DNA from: Phytopythium helicoides
Taxonomy: Eukaryota; Oomycota; Peronosporomycetes; Pythiales; Pythiaceae
Assembly (NCBI GenBank): GCA_024867545.1
Contig: JANFNE010000004.1
Span: 1,364,001 to 1,428,000, forward strand
Length of the DNA stretch: 64,000 bases
Direction: 5' to 3'
A program made the translations under genes and the position numbers. The notes below the pieces were generated by a model, which saw only the letters and a program-made list of their open reading frames with translations, did not search any database and was not told the origin of the DNA. Below are positions 11,823 through 25,738 of the stretch, piece by piece (the stretch's first letter is position 1; every line of letters begins with the position of its first letter).

Positions 11823-12380
11823 GGTCGAAAACCATCATTCCACACCTCACCGACCACCTACTCACTATCACACACAAACACACACAAAAAACAACACCAC
11901 ACAAAACACTTTACCAACACATATATCACAATCTCTCACACACATATCCCTACACATCTTTGCAAACCAACCACATGCCAAATACTCAACACCGAGAAAT
12001 CAACCCCAAGCCAACCAAACGCGCACGCACATACGCACCCAGTACGACTTGGGGAATTGTATGCGAACATGCCTCGTTTTTGTTCCAACACGTCTCCATT
12101 CTCGTCGACGACATGGCGACCCAAGGACATGCCGGTGTGACAGCAGTTGGAGGTATCAAAGAGTAGTTTGCTTGTGTTGAGAATGGCATCAATTTGGGTC
12201 GAACACACTTTTTTGTGTGGAGTGAGTTGGCATCGTGTGGTATGGGTCGATGGGTCGATGAGTGATTGTGAAAACTGAAAAGGCAGTGATTGAGTGGTCA
12301 GATGGAGATGGGGACAATATAAATAGAAGGTCGTGTGAGGTGTGTGTGCGAGCGGCAAAGTAAGGAAAGTAGCAATAAGA

Positions 12381-12453
12381 TATCAGAGGAGGGGATCGAA
12401 CCCTCGATCTTGAGCGTGTTAAGCTCACGTCCTAACCACTAGACGACACTGAC
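12381..12453 (-). tRNA. tRNA-Val(AAC), unit 12
   Basis: Matches the 606-678 copy; core G-run 4. Confidence 0.92.
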
Positions 12454-12812
12454 ACTTGTCAAACACACTCATCAACACAAATATCACATACCACACAACA
12501 CACACAACACACAAAATACACAAAATACAAAACATGTATACTATACACAACAAACAACAAACAACACAACAAACGAACACATTCATATCACTCCATACCA
12601 CTACACCATGACGGTTACACCTACCCTAATCGCATGTCATAACAAGTGGAAACCAATCTACTATCCACCTTCTCCTCCCATGAATCCACAGATCCACCGA
12701 TCCACGGATCCACGGATCCGTGGGCAGGTGGAGGAGAAAAAGTGTGCAATGGATGTGCCAATATGGGTTGAAAGACACGAAAAAAGAAGGGGGAGAAAGA
12801 ACATAAAGCGGT

Positions 12813-12893
12813 CGACAGCTGTGAGATTTGAACTCACGCGGGTTACCCCAATAGATTTCTAGTCTATCGCCTTAACCACTCGGCCAAGCTGTC
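12813..12893 (-). tRNA. tRNA-Ser(AGA), unit 13
   Basis: Matches the 1038-1118 copy. Confidence 0.95.
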
Positions 12894-13450
12894 GGTCGAA
12901 AACCATCATTCCACACCTCACCGACCACCTACTCACTATCACACACAAACACACACAAAAAACAACACCACACAAAACACTTTACCAACACATATATCAC
13001 AATCTCTCACACACATATCCCTACACATCTTTGCAAACCAACCACATGCCAAATACTCAACACCGAGAAATCAACCCCAAGCCAACCAAACGCGCACGCA
13101 CATACGCACCCAGTACGACTTGGGAATTGTATGCGAACATGCCTCGTTTTTGTTCCAACACGTCTCCATTCTCGTCGACGACATGGCGACCCAAGGACAT
13201 GCCGGTGTGACAGCAGTTGGAGGTATCAAAGAGTAGTTTGCTTGTGTTGAGAATGGCATCAATTTGGGTCGAACACACTTTTTTGTGTGGAGTGAGTTGG
13301 CATCGTGTGGTATGGGTCGATGGGTCGATGAGTGATTGTGAAAACTGAAAAGGCAGTGATTGAGTGGTCAGATGGAGATGGGGACAATATAAATAGAAGG
13401 TCGTGTGAGGTGTGTGTGCGAGCGGCAAAGTAAGGAAAGTAGCAATAAGA

Positions 13451-13523
13451 TATCAGAGGAGGGGATCGAACCCTCGATCTTGAGCGTGTTAAGCTCACGT
13501 CCTAACCACTAGACGACACTGAC
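13451..13523 (-). tRNA. tRNA-Val(AAC), unit 13
   Basis: Matches the 606-678 copy; core G-run 3. Confidence 0.92.
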
Positions 13524-13882
13524 ACTTGTCAAACACACTCATCAACACAAATATCACATACCACACAACACACACAACACACAAAATACACAAAATACAA
13601 AACATGTATACTATACACAACAAACAACAAACAACACAACAAACGAACACATTCATATCACTCCATACCACTACACCATGACGGTTACACCTACCCTAAT
13701 CGCATGTCATAACAAGTGGAAACCAATCTACTATCCACCTTCTCCTCCCATGAATCCACAGATCCACCGATCCACGGATCCACGGATCCGTGGGCAGGTG
13801 GAGGAGAAAAAGTGTGCAATGGATGTGCCAATATGGGTTGAAAGACACGAAAAAAGAAGGGGGAGAAAGAACATAAAGCGGT

Positions 13883-13963
13883 CGACAGCTGTGAGATTTG
13901 AACTCACGCGGGTTACCCCAATAGATTTCTAGTCTATCGCCTTAACCACTCGGCCAAGCTGTC
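13883..13963 (-). tRNA. tRNA-Ser(AGA), unit 14
   Basis: Matches the 1038-1118 copy; first unit of the second 3-unit block. Confidence 0.95.
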
Positions 13964-14520
13964 GGTCGAAAACCATCATTCCACACCTCACCGACCACCT
14001 ACTCACTATCACACACAAACACACACAAAAAACAACACCACACAAAACACTTTACCAACACATATATCACAATCTCTCACACACATATCCCTACACATCT
14101 TTGCAAACCAACCACATGCCAAATACTCAACACCGAGAAATCAACCCCAAGCCAACCAAACGCGCACGCACATACGCACCCAGTACGACTTGGGAATTGT
14201 ATGCGAACATGCCTCGTTTTTGTTCCAACACGTCTCCATTCTCGTCGACGACATGGCGACCCAAGGACATGCCGGTGTGACAGCAGTTGGAGGTATCAAA
14301 GAGTAGTTTGCTTGTGTTGAGAATGGCATCAATTTGGGTCGAACACACTTTTTTGTGTGGAGTGAGTTGGCATCGTGTGGTATGGGTCGATGGGTCGATG
14401 AGTGATTGTGAAAACTGAAAAGGCAGTGATTGAGTGGTCAGATGGAGATGGGGACAATATAAATAGAAGGTCGTGTGAGGTGTGTGTGCGAGCGGCAAAG
14501 TAAGGAAAGTAGCAATAAGA

Positions 14521-14593
14521 TATCAGAGGAGGGGATCGAACCCTCGATCTTGAGCGTGTTAAGCTCACGTCCTAACCACTAGACGACACTGAC
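14521..14593 (-). tRNA. tRNA-Val(AAC), unit 14
   Basis: Matches the 606-678 copy; core G-run 3. Confidence 0.92.
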
Positions 14594-14952
14594 ACTTGTC
14601 AAACACACTCATCAACACAAATATCACATACCACACAACACACACAACACACAAAATACACAAAATACAAAACATGTATACTATACACAACAAACAACAA
14701 ACAACACAACAAACGAACACATTCATATCACTCCATACCACTACACCATGACGGTTACACCTACCCTAATCGCATGTCATAACAAGTGGAAACCAATCTA
14801 CTATCCACCTTCTCCTCCCATGAATCCACAGATCCACCGATCCACGGATCCACGGATCCGTGGGCAGGTGGAGGAGAAAAAGTGTGCAATGGATGTGCCA
14901 ATATGGGTTGAAAGACACGAAAAAAGAAGGGGGAGAAAGAACATAAAGCGGT

Positions 14953-15033
14953 CGACAGCTGTGAGATTTGAACTCACGCGGGTTACCCCAATAGATTTCT
15001 AGTCTATCGCCTTAACCACTCGGCCAAGCTGTC
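14953..15033 (-). tRNA. tRNA-Ser(AGA), unit 15
   Basis: Matches the 1038-1118 copy. Confidence 0.95.
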
Positions 15034-15591
15034 GGTCGAAAACCATCATTCCACACCTCACCGACCACCTACTCACTATCACACACAAACACACACAAAA
15101 AACAACACCACACAAAACACTTTACCAACACATATATCACAATCTCTCACACACATATCCCTACACATCTTTGCAAACCAACCACATGCCAAATACTCAA
15201 CACCGAGAAATCAACCCCAAGCCAACCAAACGCGCACGCACATACGCACCCAGTACGACTTGGGGAATTGTATGCGAACATGCCTCGTTTTTGTTCCAAC
15301 ACGTCTCCATTCTCGTCGACGACATGGCGACCCAAGGACATGCCGGTGTGACAGCAGTTGGAGGTATCAAAGAGTAGTTTGCTTGTGTTGAGAATGGCAT
15401 CAATTTGGGTCGAACACACTTTTTTGTGTGGAGTGAGTTGGCATCGTGTGGTATGGGTCGATGGGTCGATGAGTGATTGTGAAAACTGAAAAGGCAGTGA
15501 TTGAGTGGTCAGATGGAGATGGGGACAATATAAATAGAAGGTCGTGTGAGGTGTGTGTGCGAGCGGCAAAGTAAGGAAAGTAGCAATAAGA

Positions 15592-15664
15592 TATCAGAGG
15601 AGGGGATCGAACCCTCGATCTTGAGCGTGTTAAGCTCACGTCCTAACCACTAGACGACACTGAC
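15592..15664 (-). tRNA. tRNA-Val(AAC), unit 15
   Basis: Matches the 606-678 copy; core G-run 4. Confidence 0.92.
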
Positions 15665-16023
15665 ACTTGTCAAACACACTCATCAACACAAATATCACAT
15701 ACCACACAACACACACAACACACAAAATACACAAAATACAAAACATGTATACTATACACAACAAACAACAAACAACACAACAAACGAACACATTCATATC
15801 ACTCCATACCACTACACCATGACGGTTACACCTACCCTAATCGCATGTCATAACAAGTGGAAACCAATCTACTATCCACCTTCTCCTCCCATGAATCCAC
15901 AGATCCACCGATCCACGGATCCACGGATCCGTGGGCAGGTGGAGGAGAAAAAGTGTGCAATGGATGTGCCAATATGGGTTGAAAGACACGAAAAAAGAAG
16001 GGGGAGAAAGAACATAAAGCGGT

Positions 16024-16104
16024 CGACAGCTGTGAGATTTGAACTCACGCGGGTTACCCCAATAGATTTCTAGTCTATCGCCTTAACCACTCGGCCAAGC
16101 TGTC
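16024..16104 (-). tRNA. tRNA-Ser(AGA), unit 16
   Basis: Matches the 1038-1118 copy. Confidence 0.95.
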
Positions 16105-16661
16105 GGTCGAAAACCATCATTCCACACCTCACCGACCACCTACTCACTATCACACACAAACACACACAAAAAACAACACCACACAAAACACTTTACCAAC
16201 ACATATATCACAATCTCTCACACACATATCCCTACACATCTTTGCAAACCAACCACATGCCAAATACTCAACACCGAGAAATCAACCCCAAGCCAACCAA
16301 ACGCGCACGCACATACGCACCCAGTACGACTTGGGAATTGTATGCGAACATGCCTCGTTTTTGTTCCAACACGTCTCCATTCTCGTCGACGACATGGCGA
16401 CCCAAGGACATGCCGGTGTGACAGCAGTTGGAGGTATCAAAGAGTAGTTTGCTTGTGTTGAGAATGGCATCAATTTGGGTCGAACACACTTTTTTGTGTG
16501 GAGTGAGTTGGCATCGTGTGGTATGGGTCGATGGGTCGATGAGTGATTGTGAAAACTGAAAAGGCAGTGATTGAGTGGTCAGATGGAGATGGGGACAATA
16601 TAAATAGAAGGTCGTGTGAGGTGTGTGTGCGAGCGGCAAAGTAAGGAAAGTAGCAATAAGA

Positions 16662-16734
16662 TATCAGAGGAGGGGATCGAACCCTCGATCTTGAGCGTGT
16701 TAAGCTCACGTCCTAACCACTAGACGACACTGAC
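16662..16734 (-). tRNA. tRNA-Val(AAC), unit 16
   Basis: Matches the 606-678 copy; core G-run 3. Confidence 0.92.
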
Positions 16735-17093
16735 ACTTGTCAAACACACTCATCAACACAAATATCACATACCACACAACACACACAACACACAAAATAC
16801 ACAAAATACAAAACATGTATACTATACACAACAAACAACAAACAACACAACAAACGAACACATTCATATCACTCCATACCACTACACCATGACGGTTACA
16901 CCTACCCTAATCGCATGTCATAACAAGTGGAAACCAATCTACTATCCACCTTCTCCTCCCATGAATCCACAGATCCACCGATCCACGGATCCACGGATCC
17001 GTGGGCAGGTGGAGGAGAAAAAGTGTGCAATGGATGTGCCAATATGGGTTGAAAGACACGAAAAAAGAAGGGGGAGAAAGAACATAAAGCGGT

Positions 17094-17174
17094 CGACAGC
17101 TGTGAGATTTGAACTCACGCGGGTTACCCCAATAGATTTCTAGTCTATCGCCTTAACCACTCGGCCAAGCTGTC
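17094..17174 (-). tRNA. tRNA-Ser(AGA), unit 17
   Basis: Matches the 1038-1118 copy. Confidence 0.95.
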
Positions 17175-17732
17175 GGTCGAAAACCATCATTCCACACCTC
17201 ACCGACCACCTACTCACTATCACACACAAACACACACAAAAAACAACACCACACAAAACACTTTACCAACACATATATCACAATCTCTCACACACATATC
17301 CCTACACATCTTTGCAAACCAACCACATGCCAAATACTCAACACCGAGAAATCAACCCCAAGCCAACCAAACGCGCACGCACATACGCACCCAGTACGAC
17401 TTGGGGAATTGTATGCGAACATGCCTCGTTTTTGTTCCAACACGTCTCCATTCTCGTCGACGACATGGCGACCCAAGGACATGCCGGTGTGACAGCAGTT
17501 GGAGGTATCAAAGAGTAGTTTGCTTGTGTTGAGAATGGCATCAATTTGGGTCGAACACACTTTTTTGTGTGGAGTGAGTTGGCATCGTGTGGTATGGGTC
17601 GATGGGTCGATGAGTGATTGTGAAAACTGAAAAGGCAGTGATTGAGTGGTCAGATGGAGATGGGGACAATATAAATAGAAGGTCGTGTGAGGTGTGTGTG
17701 CGAGCGGCAAAGTAAGGAAAGTAGCAATAAGA

Positions 17733-17805
17733 TATCAGAGGAGGGGATCGAACCCTCGATCTTGAGCGTGTTAAGCTCACGTCCTAACCACTAGACGACA
17801 CTGAC
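17733..17805 (-). tRNA. tRNA-Val(AAC), unit 17
   Basis: Matches the 606-678 copy; core G-run 4. Confidence 0.92.
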
Positions 17806-18164
17806 ACTTGTCAAACACACTCATCAACACAAATATCACATACCACACAACACACACAACACACAAAATACACAAAATACAAAACATGTATACTATACAC
17901 AACAAACAACAAACAACACAACAAACGAACACATTCATATCACTCCATACCACTACACCATGACGGTTACACCTACCCTAATCGCATGTCATAACAAGTG
18001 GAAACCAATCTACTATCCACCTTCTCCTCCCATGAATCCACAGATCCACCGATCCACGGATCCACGGATCCGTGGGCAGGTGGAGGAGAAAAAGTGTGCA
18101 ATGGATGTGCCAATATGGGTTGAAAGACACGAAAAAAGAAGGGGGAGAAAGAACATAAAGCGGT

Positions 18165-18245
18165 CGACAGCTGTGAGATTTGAACTCACGCGGGTTACCC
18201 CAATAGATTTCTAGTCTATCGCCTTAACCACTCGGCCAAGCTGTC
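18165..18245 (-). tRNA. tRNA-Ser(AGA), unit 18
   Basis: Matches the 1038-1118 copy. Confidence 0.95.
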
Positions 18246-18803
18246 GGTCGAAAACCATCATTCCACACCTCACCGACCACCTACTCACTATCACACACAA
18301 ACACACACAAAAAACAACACCACACAAAACACTTTACCAACACATATATCACAATCTCTCACACACATATCCCTACACATCTTTGCAAACCAACCACATG
18401 CCAAATACTCAACACCGAGAAATCAACCCCAAGCCAACCAAACGCGCACGCACATACGCACCCAGTACGACTTGGGGAATTGTATGCGAACATGCCTCGT
18501 TTTTGTTCCAACACGTCTCCATTCTCGTCGACGACATGGCGACCCAAGGACATGCCGGTGTGACAGCAGTTGGAGGTATCAAAGAGTAGTTTGCTTGTGT
18601 TGAGAATGGCATCAATTTGGGTCGAACACACTTTTTTGTGTGGAGTGAGTTGGCATCGTGTGGTATGGGTCGATGGGTCGATGAGTGATTGTGAAAACTG
18701 AAAAGGCAGTGATTGAGTGGTCAGATGGAGATGGGGACAATATAAATAGAAGGTCGTGTGAGGTGTGTGTGCGAGCGGCAAAGTAAGGAAAGTAGCAATA
18801 AGA

Positions 18804-18876
18804 TATCAGAGGAGGGGATCGAACCCTCGATCTTGAGCGTGTTAAGCTCACGTCCTAACCACTAGACGACACTGAC
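18804..18876 (-). tRNA. tRNA-Val(AAC), unit 18
   Basis: Matches the 606-678 copy; core G-run 4. Confidence 0.92.
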
Positions 18877-19235
18877 ACTTGTCAAACACACTCATCAACA
18901 CAAATATCACATACCACACAACACACACAACACACAAAATACACAAAATACAAAACATGTATACTATACACAACAAACAACAAACAACACAACAAACGAA
19001 CACATTCATATCACTCCATACCACTACACCATGACGGTTACACCTACCCTAATCGCATGTCATAACAAGTGGAAACCAATCTACTATCCACCTTCTCCTC
19101 CCATGAATCCACAGATCCACCGATCCACGGATCCACGGATCCGTGGGCAGGTGGAGGAGAAAAAGTGTGCAATGGATGTGCCAATATGGGTTGAAAGACA
19201 CGAAAAAAGAAGGGGGAGAAAGAACATAAAGCGGT

Positions 19236-19316
19236 CGACAGCTGTGAGATTTGAACTCACGCGGGTTACCCCAATAGATTTCTAGTCTATCGCCTTAACC
19301 ACTCGGCCAAGCTGTC
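19236..19316 (-). tRNA. tRNA-Ser(AGA), unit 19
   Basis: Matches the 1038-1118 copy. Confidence 0.95.
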
Positions 19317-19874
19317 GGTCGAAAACCATCATTCCACACCTCACCGACCACCTACTCACTATCACACACAAACACACACAAAAAACAACACCACACAAAA
19401 CACTTTACCAACACATATATCACAATCTCTCACACACATATCCCTACACATCTTTGCAAACCAACCACATGCCAAATACTCAACACCGAGAAATCAACCC
19501 CAAGCCAACCAAACGCGCACGCACATACGCACCCAGTACGACTTGGGGAATTGTATGCGAACATGCCTCGTTTTTGTTCCAACACGTCTCCATTCTCGTC
19601 GACGACATGGCGACCCAAGGACATGCCGGTGTGACAGCAGTTGGAGGTATCAAAGAGTAGTTTGCTTGTGTTGAGAATGGCATCAATTTGGGTCGAACAC
19701 ACTTTTTTGTGTGGAGTGAGTTGGCATCGTGTGGTATGGGTCGATGGGTCGATGAGTGATTGTGAAAACTGAAAAGGCAGTGATTGAGTGGTCAGATGGA
19801 GATGGGGACAATATAAATAGAAGGTCGTGTGAGGTGTGTGTGCGAGCGGCAAAGTAAGGAAAGTAGCAATAAGA

Positions 19875-19947
19875 TATCAGAGGAGGGGATCGAACCCTCG
19901 ATCTTGAGCGTGTTAAGCTCACGTCCTAACCACTAGACGACACTGAC
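19875..19947 (-). tRNA. tRNA-Val(AAC), unit 19
   Basis: Matches the 606-678 copy; core G-run 4. Confidence 0.92.
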
Positions 19948-20306
19948 ACTTGTCAAACACACTCATCAACACAAATATCACATACCACACAACACACACA
20001 ACACACAAAATACACAAAATACAAAACATGTATACTATACACAACAAACAACAAACAACACAACAAACGAACACATTCATATCACTCCATACCACTACAC
20101 CATGACGGTTACACCTACCCTAATCGCATGTCATAACAAGTGGAAACCAATCTACTATCCACCTTCTCCTCCCATGAATCCACAGATCCACCGATCCACG
20201 GATCCACGGATCCGTGGGCAGGTGGAGGAGAAAAAGTGTGCAATGGATGTGCCAATATGGGTTGAAAGACACGAAAAAAGAAGGGGGAGAAAGAACATAA
20301 AGCGGT

Positions 20307-20387
20307 CGACAGCTGTGAGATTTGAACTCACGCGGGTTACCCCAATAGATTTCTAGTCTATCGCCTTAACCACTCGGCCAAGCTGTC
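20307..20387 (-). tRNA. tRNA-Ser(AGA), unit 20
   Basis: Matches the 1038-1118 copy; its spacer has CACAGTCTC, shared only with unit 32. Confidence 0.95.
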
Positions 20388-20943
20388 GGTCGAAAACCAT
20401 CATTCCACACCTCACCGACCACCTACTCACTATCACACACAAACACACACAAAAAACAACACCACACAAAACACTTTACCAACACATATATCACAGTCTC
20501 TCACACACATATCCCTACACATCTTTGCAAACCAACCACATGCCAAATACTCAACACCGAGAAATCAACCCCAAGCCAACCAAACGCGCACGCACATACG
20601 CACCCAGTACGACTTGGAATTGTATGCGAACATGCCTCGTTTTTGTTCCAACACGTCTCCATTCTCGTCGACGACATGGCGACCCAAGGACATGCCGGTG
20701 TGACAGCAGTTGGAGGTATCAAAGAGTAGTTTGCTTGTGTTGAGAATGGCATCAATTTGGGTCGAACACACTTTTTTGTGTGGAGTGAGTTGGCATCGTG
20801 TGGTATGGGTCGATGGGTCGATGAGTGATTGTGAAAACTGAAAAGGCAGTGATTGAGTGGTCAGATGGAGATGGGGACAATATAAATAGAAGGTCATGTG
20901 AGGTGTGTGTGCGAGCGGCAAAGTAAGGAAAGTAGCAATAAGA

Positions 20944-21016
20944 TATCAGAGGAGGGGATCGAACCCTCGATCTTGAGCGTGTTAAGCTCACGTCCTAACC
21001 ACTAGACGACACTGAC
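20944..21016 (-). tRNA. tRNA-Val(AAC), unit 20
   Basis: Matches the 606-678 copy; core G-run 2, with the GGTCATGTG variant shared with units 32 and 33. Confidence 0.92.
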
Positions 21017-21375
21017 ACTTGTCAAACACACTCATCAACACAAATATCACATACCACACAACACACACAACACACAAAATACACAAAATACAACACATGT
21101 ATACTATACACAACAAACAACAAACAACACAACAAACGAACACATTCATATCACTCCATACCACTACACCATGACGGTTACACCTACCCTAATCGCATGT
21201 CATAACAAGTGGAAACCAATCTACTATCCACCTTCTCCTCCCATGAATCCACAGATCCACCGATCCACGGATCCACGGATCCGTGGGCAGGTGGAGGAGA
21301 AAAAGTGTGCAATGGATGTGCCAATATGGGTTGAAAGACACGAAAAAAGAAGGGGGAGAAAGAACATAAAGCGGT

Positions 21376-21456
21376 CGACAGCTGTGAGATTTGAACTCAC
21401 GCGGGTTACCCCAATAGATTTCTAGTCTATCGCCTTAACCACTCGGCCAAGCTGTC
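21376..21456 (-). tRNA. tRNA-Ser(AGA), unit 21
   Basis: Matches the 1038-1118 copy. Confidence 0.95.
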
Positions 21457-22014
21457 GGTCGAAAACCATCATTCCACACCTCACCGACCACCTACTCACT
21501 ATCACACACAAACACACACAAAAAACAACACCACACAAAACACTTTACCAACACATATATCACAATCTCTCACACACATATCCCTACACATCTTTGCAAA
21601 CCAACCACATGCCAAATACTCAACACCGAGAAATCAACCCCAAGCCAACCAAACGCGCACGCACATACGCACCCAGTACGACTTGGGGAATTGTATGCGA
21701 ACATGCCTCGTTTTTGTTCCAACACGTCTCCATTCTCGTCGACGACATGGCGACCCAAGGACATGCCGGTGTGACAGCAGTTGGAGGTATCAAAGAGTAG
21801 TTTGCTTGTGTTGAGAATGGCATCAATTTGGGTCGAACACACTTTTTTGTGTGGAGTGAGTTGGCATCGTGTGGTATGGGTCGATGGGTCGATGAGTGAT
21901 TGTGAAAACTGAAAAGGCAGTGATTGAGTGGTCAGATGGAGATGGGGACAATATAAATAGAAGGTCGTGTGAGGTGTGTGTGCGAGCGGCAAAGTAAGGA
22001 AAGTAGCAATAAGA

Positions 22015-22087
22015 TATCAGAGGAGGGGATCGAACCCTCGATCTTGAGCGTGTTAAGCTCACGTCCTAACCACTAGACGACACTGAC
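22015..22087 (-). tRNA. tRNA-Val(AAC), unit 21
   Basis: Matches the 606-678 copy; core G-run 4. Confidence 0.92.
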
Positions 22088-22446
22088 ACTTGTCAAACAC
22101 ACTCATCAACACAAATATCACATACCACACAACACACACAACACACAAAATACACAAAATACAAAACATGTATACTATACACAACAAACAACAAACAACA
22201 CAACAAACGAACACATTCATATCACTCCATACCACTACACCATGACGGTTACACCTACCCTAATCGCATGTCATAACAAGTGGAAACCAATCTACTATCC
22301 ACCTTCTCCTCCCATGAATCCACAGATCCACCGATCCACGGATCCACGGATCCGTGGGCAGGTGGAGGAGAAAAAGTGTGCAATGGATGTGCCAATATGG
22401 GTTGAAAGACACGAAAAAAGAAGGGGGAGAAAGAACATAAAGCGGT

Positions 22447-22527
22447 CGACAGCTGTGAGATTTGAACTCACGCGGGTTACCCCAATAGATTTCTAGTCTA
22501 TCGCCTTAACCACTCGGCCAAGCTGTC
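22447..22527 (-). tRNA. tRNA-Ser(AGA), unit 22
   Basis: Matches the 1038-1118 copy. Confidence 0.95.
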
Positions 22528-23083
22528 GGTCGAAAACCATCATTCCACACCTCACCGACCACCTACTCACTATCACACACAAACACACACAAAAAACAAC
22601 ACCACACAAAACACTTTACCAACACATATATCACAATCTCTCACACACATATCCCTACACATCTTTGCAAACCAACCACATGCCAAATACTCAACACCGA
22701 GAAATCAACCCCAAGCCAACCAAACGCGCACGCACATACGCACCCAGTACGACTTGGAATTGTATGCGAACATGCCTCGTTTTTGTTCCAACACGTCTCC
22801 ATTCTCGTCGACGACATGGCGACCCAAGGACATGCCGGTGTGACAGCAGTTGGAGGTATCAAAGAGTAGTTTGCTTGTGTTGAGAATGGCATCAATTTGG
22901 GTCGAACACACTTTTTTGTGTGGAGTGAGTTGGCATCGTGTGGTATGGGTCGATGGGTCGATGAGTGATTGTGAAAACTGAAAAGGCAGTGATTGAGTGG
23001 TCAGATGGAGATGGGGACAATATAAATAGAAGGTCGTGTGAGGTGTGTGTGCGAGCGGCAAAGTAAGGAAAGTAGCAATAAGA

Positions 23084-23156
23084 TATCAGAGGAGGGGATC
23101 GAACCCTCGATCTTGAGCGTGTTAAGCTCACGTCCTAACCACTAGACGACACTGAC
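23084..23156 (-). tRNA. tRNA-Val(AAC), unit 22
   Basis: Matches the 606-678 copy; core G-run 2; its right spacer has TACAACACATG, as in units 20 and 24. Confidence 0.92.
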
Positions 23157-23515
23157 ACTTGTCAAACACACTCATCAACACAAATATCACATACCACACA
23201 ACACACACAACACACAAAATACACAAAATACAACACATGTATACTATACACAACAAACAACAAACAACACAACAAACGAACACATTCATATCACTCCATA
23301 CCACTACACCATGACGGTTACACCTACCCTAATCGCATGTCATAACAAGTGGAAACCAATCTACTATCCACCTTCTCCTCCCATGAATCCACAGATCCAC
23401 CGATCCACGGATCCACGGATCCGTGGGCAGGTGGAGGAGAAAAAGTGTGCAATGGATGTGCCAATATGGGTTGAAAGACACGAAAAAAGAAGGGGGAGAA
23501 AGAACATAAAGCGGT

Positions 23516-23596
23516 CGACAGCTGTGAGATTTGAACTCACGCGGGTTACCCCAATAGATTTCTAGTCTATCGCCTTAACCACTCGGCCAAGCTGTC
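23516..23596 (-). tRNA. tRNA-Ser(AGA), unit 23
   Basis: Matches the 1038-1118 copy; first unit of a duplicated 4-unit block. Confidence 0.95.
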
Positions 23597-24154
23597 GGTC
23601 GAAAACCATCATTCCACACCTCACCGACCACCTACTCACTATCACACACAAACACACACAAAAAACAACACCACACAAAACACTTTACCAACACATATAT
23701 CACAATCTCTCACACACATATCCCTACACATCTTTGCAAACCAACCACATGCCAAATACTCAACACCGAGAAATCAACCCCAAGCCAACCAAACGCGCAC
23801 GCACATACGCACCCAGTACGACTTGGGGAATTGTATGCGAACATGCCTCGTTTTTGTTCCAACACGTCTCCATTCTCGTCGACGACATGGCGACCCAAGG
23901 ACATGCCGGTGTGACAGCAGTTGGAGGTATCAAAGAGTAGTTTGCTTGTGTTGAGAATGGCATCAATTTGGGTCGAACACACTTTTTTGTGTGGAGTGAG
24001 TTGGCATCGTGTGGTATGGGTCGATGGGTCGATGAGTGATTGTGAAAACTGAAAAGGCAGTGATTGAGTGGTCAGATGGAGATGGGGACAATATAAATAG
24101 AAGGTCGTGTGAGGTGTGTGTGCGAGCGGCAAAGTAAGGAAAGTAGCAATAAGA

Positions 24155-24227
24155 TATCAGAGGAGGGGATCGAACCCTCGATCTTGAGCGTGTTAAGCTC
24201 ACGTCCTAACCACTAGACGACACTGAC
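24155..24227 (-). tRNA. tRNA-Val(AAC), unit 23
   Basis: Matches the 606-678 copy; core G-run 4. Confidence 0.92.
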
Positions 24228-24586
24228 ACTTGTCAAACACACTCATCAACACAAATATCACATACCACACAACACACACAACACACAAAATACACAAAAT
24301 ACAAAACATGTATACTATACACAACAAACAACAAACAACACAACAAACGAACACATTCATATCACTCCATACCACTACACCATGACGGTTACACCTACCC
24401 TAATCGCATGTCATAACAAGTGGAAACCAATCTACTATCCACCTTCTCCTCCCATGAATCCACAGATCCACCGATCCACGGATCCACGGATCCGTGGGCA
24501 GGTGGAGGAGAAAAAGTGTGCAATGGATGTGCCAATATGGGTTGAAAGACACGAAAAAAGAAGGGGGAGAAAGAACATAAAGCGGT

Positions 24587-24667
24587 CGACAGCTGTGAGA
24601 TTTGAACTCACGCGGGTTACCCCAATAGATTTCTAGTCTATCGCCTTAACCACTCGGCCAAGCTGTC
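24587..24667 (-). tRNA. tRNA-Ser(AGA), unit 24
   Basis: Matches the 1038-1118 copy. Confidence 0.95.
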
Positions 24668-25225
24668 GGTCGAAAACCATCATTCCACACCTCACCGACC
24701 ACCTACTCACTATCACACACAAACACACACAAAAAACAACACCACACAAAACACTTTACCAACACATATATCACAATCTCTCACACACATATCCCTACAC
24801 ATCTTTGCAAACCAACCACATGCCAAATACTCAACACCGAGAAATCAACCCCAAGCCAACCAAACGCGCACGCACATACGCACCCAGTACGACTTGGGGA
24901 ATTGTATGCGAACATGCCTCGTTTTTGTTCCAACACGTCTCCATTCTCGTCGACGACATGGCGACCCAAGGACATGCCGGTGTGACAGCAGTTGGAGGTA
25001 TCAAAGAGTAGTTTGCTTGTGTTGAGAATGGCATCAATTTGGGTCGAACACACTTTTTTGTGTGGAGTGAGTTGGCATCGTGTGGTATGGGTCGATGGGT
25101 CGATGAGTGATTGTGAAAACTGAAAAGGCAGTGATTGAGTGGTCAGATGGAGATGGGGACAATATAAATAGAAGGTCGTGTGAGGTGTGTGTGCGAGCGG
25201 CAAAGTAAGGAAAGTAGCAATAAGA

Positions 25226-25298
25226 TATCAGAGGAGGGGATCGAACCCTCGATCTTGAGCGTGTTAAGCTCACGTCCTAACCACTAGACGACACTGAC
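25226..25298 (-). tRNA. tRNA-Val(AAC), unit 24
   Basis: Matches the 606-678 copy; core G-run 4. Confidence 0.92.
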
Positions 25299-25657
25299 AC
25301 TTGTCAAACACACTCATCAACACAAATATCACATACCACACAACACACACAACACACAAAATACACAAAATACAACACATGTATACTATACACAACAAAC
25401 AACAAACAACACAACAAACGAACACATTCATATCACTCCATACCACTACACCATGACGGTTACACCTACCCTAATCGCATGTCATAACAAGTGGAAACCA
25501 ATCTACTATCCACCTTCTCCTCCCATGAATCCACAGATCCACCGATCCACGGATCCACGGATCCGTGGGCAGGTGGAGGAGAAAAAGTGTGCAATGGATG
25601 TGCCAATATGGGTTGAAAGACACGAAAAAAGAAGGGGGAGAAAGAACATAAAGCGGT

Positions 25658-25738
25658 CGACAGCTGTGAGATTTGAACTCACGCGGGTTACCCCAATAGA
25701 TTTCTAGTCTATCGCCTTAACCACTCGGCCAAGCTGTC
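25658..25738 (-). tRNA. tRNA-Ser(AGA), unit 25
   Basis: Matches the 1038-1118 copy; its core has CTCGTCAACGAC, shared only with unit 29. Confidence 0.95.
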
